A DNA stretch of 64,000 nucleotides from an uncultured Microbacterium sp. (GTDB taxonomy: Bacteria; Actinomycetota; Actinomycetes; Actinomycetales; Microbacteriaceae): positions 1-64,000 of the forward strand of contig CALKHM010000104.1 in assembly GCA_937988695.1 (NCBI GenBank). The letters run 5' to 3'. The notes beneath the pieces were generated by a model, which did not search any database, was not told the DNA's origin, and was given only the letters and a program-made list of their open reading frames with translations. The translations under genes were made by a program, and so were the position numbers. Positions 55,845 to 63,831 of the stretch are shown piece after piece. Within the stretch, counting starts at the first letter, position 1; each line of letters opens with the position of its first letter.

Positions 55845-56411
55845 TCAGCGAGCGGGACGGCGTGCCTTTGACGACCAGTGGACCGCACTGATCCGCCATC
55901 CATCTGGCTCGAGGGTCAGCACCATCAGTTCGGCCCCGGCAGAATCGACGGCGCGATCACGGTATGTGCCTCGCGTGGTGCTCGTCGACGTTACCCAAGC
56001 GGCGTTGCCCTGCACGACCGCGCGGACCAGCTCGCGTGTGCTCGGCACGGCACGAGCGAACGTGATGTCCGCTGGCAGGTGGTGCTTTCGATACTCGGCC
56101 AGCGTCTCCAGATTGCCGCTCTCGAGGATGACCGCGTTCGGGGCCAGGAGCGACAGCGCGGTCGCGCTGTCCCCCGCGGCGAGTGCCTGGTGGAATCGCT
56201 CCACGACGCCGATGGCCGCGGCCGAGTCGGAGCCGCTCGGTGCACTGACGCTGATGAGTGTAGTGGCGCTAGGTGACGTGGTGCTGCTCAGTGCGGCCTG
56301 TGCCTCGATCTGCGACGTGCTGGCCACAGAGGCGACGAGGGCGAGAAGGATGACGATGGTACCGGGACGTCGACGGAAGACGGACGGGATAAAGCGATCT
56401 GCAGGAGTCAA
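55845..56411 (-). CDS. SnoaL/DUF4440-like exported protein
   Basis: About 188 residues with an N-terminal signal-like helix (TIVILLALVASVASTSQIEAQA), then an NTF2/SnoaL-like (DUF4440) domain: VVERFHQALAAGDSATALSLLAPNAVI and the end LEPDGWRISAVHWSS. The fold binds small molecules; no function can be assigned. TTG 56411 is the first plausible start after the upstream ATPase stop, but no ribosome site supports it; an in-frame extension would run into the ATPase gene. Confidence 0.6.
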   Translation of the reverse strand: MTPADRFIPSVFRRRPGTIVILLALVASVASTSQIEAQAALSSTTSPSATTLISVSAPSGSDSAAAIGVVERFHQALAAGDSATALSLLAPNAVILESGNLETLAEYRKHHLPADITFARAVPSTRELVRAVVQGNAAWVTSTSTTRGTYRDRAVDSAGAELMVLTLEPDGWRISAVHWSSKARRPAR

Positions 56412-56470
56412 GACAGGTAGGGGTGAGGGGTAAGCACAGGGTAAGTACAGGGAACGAGATGCCTGGATGT

Positions 56471-58486
56471 CTATAGACGTTCCTGGCGTAGCCGCTGCGT
56501 ATTGATGGCGACGATGATCGTGCTCAATGACATCAGCGCAGCGCCGATTGCGGGCGAGAGGACCACGCCCCAAGGTGCGAGTATGCCGCCGGCGAGCGGG
56601 ATCGCGATGACATTGTAGCCTGCCACCCACCAGATGTTCTGCAGCATTGTCCGGTGACTGGCGCGCGAGAGGTTGATGATGCGCGGCACGTCACGCAGGT
56701 CGCTCCGGGCGAGGATGATGTCGCCGGCCTCGCCCGCCGCACCGGTTCCGACGCCGATGGCTACCCCAACGTCGGCGGCGACAAGCGCTGGTGCGTCGTC
56801 CACGCCGTCGCCCACCATCGCCACGCGCTTCCCCTCGCGCTGGAGCCGCTCGATGTGGGCGGCCTTATCCTCCTGCCGTACCTCAGCGAGCACGGTGTCG
56901 ATTCCCAGTTCACGCGCGACAGCCAGGGCCACCGCACACGCGTCGCCGGTCATCATCACCACCTCGATGCGCGCTTCACGTAGTAGTCGTACCGCCTCGG
57001 CCGACTCTGGGCGCACCGCGTCGGAGACGGCAAGCGCCGCGATCGCCTGGCCACCCTCGCCTAGGGCGATCAGGTAGACGACACCTTGCCCGCGGGCGAA
57101 TTGCTGGAGTTCAGGCGCTGGCGTCAGACCGAGGCTCGCGAGTAGATGCGGCCCGCCAGCCGCGAGTTGCCGCCCGTCGACCGTTGCGCGCACCCCGCGA
57201 CCGGGAATTATCTCGAAGGCACTGGATGCCGGCACCGCCAGTCCGCGCTCCGACGCGCTCTGCACGATGGCACGCGCGACCGGGTGCTCGGCATCTCGCT
57301 CCACGGCGGCCGCCAGGCGGAGCGCCTCGTCCTCGGAAAGACCGCGCAGCGTGCGCACGGCGACCTCGCTGTGCTCGCCTACAGTGAGGGTGCCGGTCTT
57401 GTCGAATACGACAGTCGTGAGGTTACGCGCCTCCTCCAGCCCGCGTTGATCACGGACGAACAGGCCAGAGCGCGCGCCGAGCGTCGTAGTTATCACGAGC
57501 ACGAGGAGGGCCGCCAGGCCGAGCGCGTGAGGACTGGCGACGACCAGCACCGTTACCAGGCGCTCGATGGCGGTAGCGGCTGGAGCGCCGACCACCAACC
57601 ATACGACGAGCGTCACCGCCGCCGCGCCGAGAGCAATCCAGGCGAGCCAGAACGCTGCTCGGTCAGCGAATGCCACGGCGCGCGAGCGGGAACTCTGGGC
57701 CTGTTCTATCAGGCGCATGATCCCGGCGAGCGCCGGCCGGTCCCCCGTACCGGCGACCTCAACGCGGACGGCCCGAGCACCATCTTGCGGATCGGCCAGC
57801 GACACGGCCTGGAGCGGCACGTCCCGGAGCGGCACGTCCCGGAGCGGCACGTCCTGGATGCGCTCAGCCGCGTCCTCGCCGTCCTCGCCGGCCGCGCCGG
57901 CCGCGCCGGTCGTGCGGGTGGCGGTGCTAGGTGGCAGTTCCGCCAACTCGGTGAGATCCCCCTGCACCTGCGAGATCGAGCGCATCTCGAGCCAGTGGCC
58001 GAGCAGCATGACGGTGACGAGCGTCGCCAACTCCTCCCAGAGCGGCCTACCGGAGAAGCCGAGCGCCACCGCCGCGCTGAACGCGAAGGTAACGCTGAGG
58101 GCGAGCGCGATCAGGGTCATCGTGCCAAACAGACGATCCCGGATCTCGCTTACGGCACCCTGGAAGAATGGTGCTCCGCCATAGAGGAGCACAGCCGTGC
58201 CGAATACTGCCGGGATCCACGCAGCGCCCGGGAAGCTGGGCGCGGTGTAGCCGAGCGCTCGCTGGAGCATGCTGCCCCAGATGAGCGTGAGCAGGAGCGA
58301 CAGCCAGAACCTGTCGCGGAACGACGATCCGGCCGTAAGGTGGTCAGGCGCCAGTTTGGGCTCCAGTTCCGGGTGCTCGGGGTATCCCGGCTCGCCTGGA
58401 GCGTAGCCCTCGTGCGGCCTGTCACGAGCGGCACGGTCGCCAGCAGCGACGTCTCGCGTCGGATGGTGCGGGTGCGGATCGCTCAT
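56471..58486 (-). CDS. P1B-type ATPase with a deleted actuator domain
   Basis: A 671-residue P-ATPase of the CopB-like group with a His-rich N-terminus (MSDPHPHHP). The phosphorylation loop [11 protein letters not shown] (D362) and HP motif (DAEHPVARAI) are intact. However, only ~70 residues separate GHWLEMRS from TALAGIM-like PALAGIMRLIEQAQ, and they lack the TGES dephosphorylation loop; part is a DVPLR repeat encoded by three 15-bp copies (57811-57855). The metal motif is SPH (318-320), followed by ALGLAALLV rather than ALGLATP/AIP, and the hinge reads GDGVDDAP. Probably not a working pump. Reading frame is otherwise full and continuous. Confidence 0.85.
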   Translation of the reverse strand: MSDPHPHHPTRDVAAGDRAARDRPHEGYAPGEPGYPEHPELEPKLAPDHLTAGSSFRDRFWLSLLLTLIWGSMLQRALGYTAPSFPGAAWIPAVFGTAVLLYGGAPFFQGAVSEIRDRLFGTMTLIALALSVTFAFSAAVALGFSGRPLWEELATLVTVMLLGHWLEMRSISQVQGDLTELAELPPSTATRTTGAAGAAGEDGEDAAERIQDVPLRDVPLRDVPLQAVSLADPQDGARAVRVEVAGTGDRPALAGIMRLIEQAQSSRSRAVAFADRAAFWLAWIALGAAAVTLVVWLVVGAPAATAIERLVTVLVVASPHALGLAALLVLVITTTLGARSGLFVRDQRGLEEARNLTTVVFDKTGTLTVGEHSEVAVRTLRGLSEDEALRLAAAVERDAEHPVARAIVQSASERGLAVPASSAFEIIPGRGVRATVDGRQLAAGGPHLLASLGLTPAPELQQFARGQGVVYLIALGEGGQAIAALAVSDAVRPESAEAVRLLREARIEVVMMTGDACAVALAVARELGIDTVLAEVRQEDKAAHIERLQREGKRVAMVGDGVDDAPALVAADVGVAIGVGTGAAGEAGDIILARSDLRDVPRIINLSRASHRTMLQNIWWVAGYNVIAIPLAGGILAPWGVVLSPAIGAALMSLSTIIVAINTQRLRQERL

Positions 58487-58765
58487 CGTCGAACGCTCAG
58501 TTCGGGGTGGTCCCCAACCAGGTGCTTCTACGCAGGCTCAAAGAACATAACACAGACTGCCGATACATCCAGCATATCGGAGGCGGGCTCATTGATGCTT
58601 CTTGCGCATGGCTTTACGGTCCGTCAATGACAGCACGTCTCACCCGGCGCGCTGCGTGCCTGGACGAGTCCGACCCGCCCATGGCGCGAGCGCGTGGTTG
58701 TCCGGCTCAGAGCACGCCTGCGATTCACGCCATTCACGAGCGGAGACGCGAGGACGAGCGCCGAG

Positions 58766-58981
58766 ATGCAGTAGCGCGTCCACGAGTGCCTCGACTGCTT
58801 ACCGCCCACTGCCTCGACATGGGTGGCAAGCACGCGGCGCGGCAGCACCAGACAGTGATGCTCGATTGCGCAACGAGCTGCGCCACTGCTGCCGATTTCA
58901 TTCTCCGTGGCTCATCCAGGCGCGCGCGCCCGCGAGCTGTGCGCCGAGCTCTGCCGTATTGCGCGTCGTGCCAGCATATGA
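58766..58981 (+). pseudogene. Decayed DUF326/Csp-like copper protein
   Basis: Pieces of the copper-protein family occur in order but in different frames: EMQ, a stop, then RVHECLDC; next AHCLDMGGKHAARQHQ and TVMLDCATSCATAADFI; then RELCAELCRIARRASI and a stop. They align with EMRQCIQECLSC, HCLMLGGKHAEQEHIALLF and CRACAAICRACAE of the intact gene at 26-418. At least two frameshifts and one nonsense codon make it non-functional. Confidence 0.75.
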
Positions 58982-59089
58982 CCGTGGCATCGGCCTGAAC
59001 AGCCATGGATGGGCTCGTCAGGTCGCAGGCCGGTCCGAAGGAACGATGCGCCGGTCGACAACGGCCGGCGCATCGGCGCGCCAGCGCCT

Positions 59090-59569
59090 CTACTCCCCCT
59101 TGTCGGGCGGGAGCGCCGCGAGGCCGGCACGGAACCAGGAGGCGAGTTCGTCCTCCATCATCTCCCTCGCCGCCACGGCGAGCATCGTCTCGACGACTTC
59201 CGCATCTGACCACGACACGGTGTAGCCGTTCAGCGCGAGGAACATCTCGGCTGTCACATAGGCGGTACGCTTGTTCCCGTCCGCGAACGGGTGGGCGGTC
59301 GCGATACCGAAGGCGTACGCTGCCGCAAGTGCAGCCAGGTCGGTGTACGGCTCGTAGTGCCGGCGCTGCTGCAGACGTGCCGAGGCGGCCTCCCGTGCAT
59401 TCTTGTCGCGAATGCACTGCAAGCCGCCATGTTCGACGAGTTGGTCGTGGTGCGCGGCCTCGATGGCGAGGCGCGGTACCCATGTGGGCTGATCGGGGTG
59501 CTGCGGCCGGCCCTGCGGACCGGTCGCATGGGTGTCCTCGGGGGTGTTCTGGTCTGGGTTGTCAGCCAT
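59090..59569 (-). CDS. Doc/Fic-type toxin (death-on-curing family)
   Basis: A 159-residue Fic/Doc-fold protein with the active-site loop TAHPFADGNKRTAYVTAEMF (H93 to R101; HxFxDGNKR) preceded by the family N-terminus IEAAHHDQLVEHGGLQCIRD. Doc kinases modify EF-Tu, Fic enzymes AMPylate targets; the GNKR form fits Doc. A ~28-residue Pro/Asp-rich N-terminal extension is unusual. AGGAGG lies four bases before ATG 59569. Encoded 30 bases after an AbrB-type antitoxin. Confidence 0.9.
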   Translation of the reverse strand: MADNPDQNTPEDTHATGPQGRPQHPDQPTWVPRLAIEAAHHDQLVEHGGLQCIRDKNAREAASARLQQRRHYEPYTDLAALAAAYAFGIATAHPFADGNKRTAYVTAEMFLALNGYTVSWSDAEVVETMLAVAAREMMEDELASWFRAGLAALPPDKGE

Positions 59570-59576
59570 GGGCCCT

Positions 59577-59597
59577 CCTGGGGGCCCGGCCCCCAGG
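59577..59597 (-). promoter_or_regulatory. Hairpin over the toxin ribosome site
   Basis: CCTGGGGG and CCCCCAGG form an eight-bp stem around a five-base loop, in the 30-base gap between antitoxin and toxin. The lower arm runs into the AGGAGG of the toxin, so folding should limit toxin translation relative to antitoxin. It could also partly end transcription. Confidence 0.6.
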
Positions 59598-59599
59598 TG

Positions 59600-59827
59600 T
59601 CAGCGGGCGAGCTCCCGGAGAGCCACACGACGGTTCTTTGCGATCCGGCGGTAGGCGCGCATGGCCTGCTCGAGCGTGGGATCGTACGGCGTCAACAGCA
59701 CGCCATCCGAGGTCTCCACGGCGAAGAGCCGGTCACCCTGCTCGATGTGGAGCCGCTCAGCCATCTCCTTCGGGATGGTGGCGGACACCGAGGTGCCTGT
59801 CTGTCGGACCGTGACGGTCTTGATCAT
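59600..59827 (-). CDS. AbrB/SpoVT-type antitoxin
   Basis: A 75-residue swapped-hairpin DNA-binding protein: MIKTVTVRQTGTSVSATIPK then EMAERLHIEQGDRL, the AbrB/MazE-like core, then a C-terminal helix LEQAMRAYRRIAKNR that probably binds the toxin. AbrB-type antitoxins repress their own promoters; a 20-bp perfect palindrome overlaps the promoter upstream (59918-59937). Pairing of this class with Doc is less common than Phd-Doc but known. Confidence 0.87.
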   Translation of the reverse strand: MIKTVTVRQTGTSVSATIPKEMAERLHIEQGDRLFAVETSDGVLLTPYDPTLEQAMRAYRRIAKNRRVALRELAR

Positions 59828-59914
59828 CGTGCCCTCGGGGTTCGTCGTCTCAGATGCGGGACAGGAGTAGGAACGCCCCAGGTAGTCGTCGGTGTGTTGT
59901 TCGAGGGTACCATT

Positions 59915-59943
59915 ACAATAAGCACATATGTGCTTATCGTCAA
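59915..59943 (-). promoter_or_regulatory. Toxin-antitoxin promoter with 20-bp palindromic operator
   Basis: Minus strand: -35 TTGACG (59943-59938), exactly 17 bp, -10 TATTGT (59920-59915). The spacer is filled by the perfect palindrome ATAAGCACATATGTGCTTAT (59918-59937). This is a standard housekeeping-sigma promoter with an autorepression site; AT-rich compared with its surroundings. Confidence 0.85.
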
Positions 59944-60748
59944 GCCTCGCGGTTCACCTCGGTCCGGGAAGCGCGCCAGAGTGCCCTGCCCTCGCGCCAG
60001 CGGCGGAAGCGCATGCCCGGAGCCTGCCTTCCCATCCTAGACCCGGTCGCCGGTGAGGCCGGGTCACGGATGAGGTACCCGGAGCGATCCTCTCGCCATC
60101 CGATGTGCCTGACCCGGCGCCGGGGACGGTTAGCGTGCGCACGGCCCGAGCAGCGGCCTGGCAATCCGGAGCGCGGCGGCCGACGGGAGCTACGACACGG
60201 CCAGCATGTCCGCGACCCTCATCAAGGCCGGCTGCCACGACATCCGCATCCCACCGAACAGGGGGGCATCGCCGCGGCACGTGGAGGGCACACACGCTCG
60301 GGCCGCGACCGAGGTGAGGAACGAGCACTGCGCACGCACGATGGGGCCGGACGCGGAGACCGTCACCGACAGGCGGGCCACCCAGAAATGGGAGATCGAC
60401 TACAACGTGCGCTCTCGCGCCGAGAGATGGTTGTCGCACGTGTGGGTGCTCTCTGGCAGTTGCTGTCGGCCATGGAGCGAGGCAACGTACCGGGCGGAGG
60501 TCTTCTAGGCCTGGGTCCAGCGCCTCAATGCCGACGCCGCATGCAGGCAGCCGGTGCGGCGGCACCGCGTTTGCGCCGACGGCTAGCTTGGAGGCGAGGG
60601 ACTCGCCCCGGCCGCGTAGCCCCCGGCGCAGGTGAGAAAGAGGGGGCAGGCATTCATGGAACGACGCCTATCGGCCTGGTGGGCGTGATCGCAACTCAAC
60701 GCCCGTCGAGTCCGGCACGGTGCTCCGATCGCCCATTCGGAGCACCAT
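59944..60748. other. Region without a supported gene
   Basis: About 800 bases. Open frames on both strands (for example 60206-60508 +) give products with no recognisable domain and no ribosome site. Likely eroded sequence between the toxin-antitoxin unit and the cytochrome relic. Confidence 0.45.
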
Positions 60749-60934
60749 TCAGGAGCCCGTGCCGCCGACGTTCGGATGGCTGAGGGAGTAGACGTAGGCC
60801 GCGAGCGCCTGGATCTGCTCCTCGTTGAAGCTCTGGCCAAAGGCCGGCAGCGGGGCGGGAAACTGCTTCGGCTACGGGACTCCGTTGCCGATCGTGCCGG
60901 CGATGAGCTCCGAACCGCCGTCGCCGTAGATCCC
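60749..60934 (-). pseudogene. C-terminal relic of a cytochrome c (CcoP-like) domain
   Basis: In the same frame as the DtxR-type gene, GGIYGDGGSELIAGTIGNGV is followed by a TAG (60872-60874), then PKQFPAPLPAFGQSFNEEQI and QALAAYVYSLSHPNVGGTGS. These are the end of a c-type cytochrome: the PAFGQ methionine-region strand and the terminal helix. No CxxCH haem motif remains. It looks like a fusion remnant cut by a stop. Confidence 0.65.
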
Positions 60935-61462
60935 ACCGCGGGTCGGGATGGGGGCCCCGTGCGGATCGACCGCCGGATCGCCGAGTGCCGCGGCCATTCG
61001 ATCGATGAGCTGATCCGAGGCGTCGTGCTCCAGCCGCTCCGCCTCGTCGTGCACCCGAGCCACTGGATAGTCGAGCGCCCATGCGAGGTACGCCTCGAGC
61101 ACCCGGTGTCGCCGGATAGTTCGGAGCGCGGCACGACGGCCGGCTTGGGTGAGCACGACGCCGTGATAGCGGCGGTGGCTGACCAAGCCCTGCTCGGCCA
61201 GGCGACGCAACATCGAGCTCACCGCGGCCGGCGACACGCCGACGCGACGCGCGATGTCGTTGGTGCCCGCCGCCTCACCGTCATGCGCGATGTGGTAGAT
61301 CGCCTTGAGGTAATCCTCGGCTGGTCCGGTGAGCTCGGCGAGTGAGGACACCGCGGTCGTGGTGCGCTCAATCCCCACCGCCGCGGAGTCGTGTCGCCCA
61401 TGGTGCGACGCCGGGCGGCCGCGGGCACCACGCCCGTCGACGGTATCCAGTGCCGGCTTCAC
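60872..61462 (-). CDS. DtxR/MntR-family metalloregulator (chimeric C-terminus)
   Basis: A 196-residue regulator: winged helix AEDYLKAIYHIAHDGEAAGT, IARRVGVSPAAVSSMLRRLA, then the dimer/metal region RVHDEAERLEHDASDQLIDRM and DPHGAPIP. DtxR proteins sense Fe(II) or Mn(II) and repress uptake. After PIPTRGG the sequence turns into a cytochrome c fragment and ends at a TAG, so any SH3-like third domain is missing. GTG 61462 overlaps the ZIP transporter stop. The ~40-residue N-terminal leader is atypical. Confidence 0.82.
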   Translation of the reverse strand: MKPALDTVDGRGARGRPASHHGRHDSAAVGIERTTTAVSSLAELTGPAEDYLKAIYHIAHDGEAAGTNDIARRVGVSPAAVSSMLRRLAEQGLVSHRRYHGVVLTQAGRRAALRTIRRHRVLEAYLAWALDYPVARVHDEAERLEHDASDQLIDRMAAALGDPAVDPHGAPIPTRGGIYGDGGSELIAGTIGNGVP

Positions 61463-62658
61463 TTGATCACCACCCCGGTGATGAAGAGCACCAGCATGCC
61501 GGCCAGCACGCCGCCGAGGGCGGTGAATGGCATCTGGCGCGCCGCCGTGTCCTTCCAGACCATCTGCCGTCCGATCTCATAGGCGACCTGGAAAACCGCA
61601 CCCGCGCCAATCGCGAGAAAGAGGACGGAGAGCGGCTGCGAGTAGACGAGACCGCCGACCCAGGCACCAACGATGGCCGGCACGCCGCCGATCAACCCGA
61701 GCATGGCCAGGAGACGAAGCGAGGGTTTGTCCTTGGCGACCGGGATCACGATTCCCAACCCTTCGGTGATGTTTTGGATGATGAAGCCGACGACCAGGAA
61801 CGTGCCCAGTGCCGCCGCACCCACGGCGTAGGCCGCGCCGATCGCCAACCCCTCGCCCAAGTTGTGGAGCCCGATCCCGACCGCGATGACCGTCGCGAGG
61901 GAGCGGCGCTGACTCGCTGCGCTACGCCCGACGCCCTGCTGGCGGCGGGCTATAGCGTCTAGCAGGAGCCACGTGCCGACGACGCCGATGCCGACGATGC
62001 CGACCCCCTGGAACGTGGCGCTCAGCTCACCGGCCACCTCGAGCGCTTCGGCGGTCGCGTCGAGGCCGAGGTAGAGCAGCAACCCGACCGTCGCCGCCAT
62101 CAGGAACAACATGGCGCCAGGCCCGAGCCGCCTGAGCGCGGGCAGCCAGAACATGCCGAGGATGACCGGGATGATGCCCACGTAGACCCCGATCAGGGTA
62201 AAGCTCCAGAGCGTGCCCGCAGTTGCGTGAGCGGTCGCCGTCGCGACCGGGATCGAAACGGAGAACGGGATCGAATTGCTGGACAGCACCAAAACCTCGT
62301 ATGCTTCGCCTTCGACCCATGGGTAGTCGATGGTCACGACGGCGGTACCCAATCGCGGAATCTCGGGACCGGGTGAGACGGCGTACGGCCAGATCGCGTC
62401 GTTGATATTCACCTGTGCGAGCCGCACTGCCTCGGGGCTCGTGTTGCGCAGGCGAAGCTCGATCTGGCCGGGCCGCAGCACCGCCCGCCCGAACTGCACC
62501 GTCTCGATCGGCGCGGCCGGCGCGACGTTCAGGCCGGCCCCGTTCGTGGAGACGAACAGCGCGATCACGCCGGCGAGCAAGACGAGCGGTGCCAGCAGCA
62601 GGGCGTACGGACGCAGACGCGTCCTGCCCGAGCGGATGGCGGTCATCGTCGTCGTCAC
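61459..62658 (-). CDS. ZIP-family metal transporter with N-terminal periplasmic domain
   Basis: A 399-residue protein. An N-terminal membrane helix and ~120-residue beta-rich periplasmic domain (GQIELRLRNTSPEAVRLAQV ...) precede the ZIP core of seven or eight helices. The binuclear metal sites are LHNLGEGLAIGAA and IQNITEGLGI. ZIP proteins move Zn, Fe or Mn inward. The extra domain is unusual and may capture metal. Gene order MCO-ZIP-DtxR, with a four-base overlap to DtxR, suggests regulated iron or manganese uptake. Confidence 0.9.
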   Translation of the reverse strand: MTTTMTAIRSGRTRLRPYALLLAPLVLLAGVIALFVSTNGAGLNVAPAAPIETVQFGRAVLRPGQIELRLRNTSPEAVRLAQVNINDAIWPYAVSPGPEIPRLGTAVVTIDYPWVEGEAYEVLVLSSNSIPFSVSIPVATATAHATAGTLWSFTLIGVYVGIIPVILGMFWLPALRRLGPGAMLFLMAATVGLLLYLGLDATAEALEVAGELSATFQGVGIVGIGVVGTWLLLDAIARRQQGVGRSAASQRRSLATVIAVGIGLHNLGEGLAIGAAYAVGAAALGTFLVVGFIIQNITEGLGIVIPVAKDKPSLRLLAMLGLIGGVPAIVGAWVGGLVYSQPLSVLFLAIGAGAVFQVAYEIGRQMVWKDTAARQMPFTALGGVLAGMLVLFITGVVIK

Positions 62659-62661
62659 GCG

Positions 62662-63777
62662 TCAGCCCTCCACCTGGAAGATGCCGGTCCAGCCCAGCTC
62701 CGCGAACTCCGTCTTGTGCGCGTGGAACATATATCGGCCCGGGTGTTTGAAGCGGAACTCCAGGATGCCGCGCTGGCCCTGCATCTGCGCGATCGTGTCG
62801 GTGAACTCGACCGGCGTGAGGCTTGTGCCAGTGGGGTAGTAGTGGAAGAAGTTGGCGTGCAGGTGGAACGAGTTGATCGGATCGTACTCCAGCGCGTTCA
62901 CCAGATACACGCGGACAAGTTCGCCGACCTCGAGACGGATCGGGTGCTTGTCGTAGTGGAACGGGATGCCGTTGACCATGTAGAAATCGTTCGCCCCATC
63001 GAAGTCCACGTCGTAGCCGCTCATGACCATGATGAGCTCGTGGTCGGCGGTGGGGCGGCCGTCCTTGGGATCGATGATGAACGCGCCGTAGAGTCCCTTC
63101 GCGATGTGCTTCGCCAACGGCGCCGTGTGGCAGTGATACATGTGCAGCCCGAAAGGCTCGGCATCGAACTCGTAGGTGTACCGCCCGCCCGGAGCGACGA
63201 CCCCCGAGCGCATGTCGAACACCCCGTCCATGCTGCCCGGGTGGATGCCGTGGAAGTGCAGACTGTGCGGGTGATCGCTCGCGTTGAGATGCGTGATCCG
63301 CACCCGGTCGCCTTCGCGCACGCGGATCGAGGGGCCGGGGATCCGCCCGTTGTAGGTCCAGGCCGGGAACTCCACCCCGGGCACTACCTCGATAGCCTTG
63401 TTCTGTGCGACGAGGGTGTACTCGCGCAACGTCCGGCCGCTCGGCAGCGTGCTCACCACGCCGCCGTCGAAGTCGGTGAGCATCTTGGTCGGGTGGAAGC
63501 CGTTCTTTTCGTGGTCCACCTCTCCCACGACGGTCGGCATCGGGTGCATCCCGCTGCCGTGCGCGCCCGGGTGCGACCTGCCGTACGCGCCGCCAGTGGC
63601 CGCCGGCGATCCAGGCGTGGCGCTGCCCTCCGCGAGATCCTGGGAGGTGCCGAGAACGGCCATGCCGAGGAGGCTCGTGCCGCCAAGGCCGGCGCCGATG
63701 AAGCGACGGCGGGACCAGGCACGTGCTTCGTCCGCCGCTGGCCGCGGGGATAGCGTCTGCAGTAGTTGCTTCAGCAA
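62662..63777 (-). CDS. Two-domain multicopper oxidase
   Basis: A 371-residue exported copper oxidase with a twin-arginine-like signal (SRRRFIGAGLGG). Domain one carries HPHSLHFHGIHP and HMYHCHTAPLAKHIAKGLYG (type 1/3 ligands), domain two NSFHLHANFFHYYPTG and RYMFHAHKTEFAELGW, where HCH is replaced by HAH. The layout is that of two-domain oxidases with the type 1 site in domain one. TTG start 63777 behind GGGAGG. Three bases before the ZIP gene, so it may oxidise Fe(II), Mn(II) or Cu(I) next to uptake. Confidence 0.9.
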   Translation of the reverse strand: MLKQLLQTLSPRPAADEARAWSRRRFIGAGLGGTSLLGMAVLGTSQDLAEGSATPGSPAATGGAYGRSHPGAHGSGMHPMPTVVGEVDHEKNGFHPTKMLTDFDGGVVSTLPSGRTLREYTLVAQNKAIEVVPGVEFPAWTYNGRIPGPSIRVREGDRVRITHLNASDHPHSLHFHGIHPGSMDGVFDMRSGVVAPGGRYTYEFDAEPFGLHMYHCHTAPLAKHIAKGLYGAFIIDPKDGRPTADHELIMVMSGYDVDFDGANDFYMVNGIPFHYDKHPIRLEVGELVRVYLVNALEYDPINSFHLHANFFHYYPTGTSLTPVEFTDTIAQMQGQRGILEFRFKHPGRYMFHAHKTEFAELGWTGIFQVEG

Positions 63778-63831
63778 GGGTTCCTCCCGCTCCTCGTAGT
63801 CCGGGTCGATCCTGATGCGCGGCTACGGGAT

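Noticed and set aside
59954..60565. Possible 203-residue protein on the minus strand before the toxin-antitoxin unit
   Set aside because: Arg/Ala/Pro-rich composition and no recognisable motif; more likely chance frame in GC-rich DNA.
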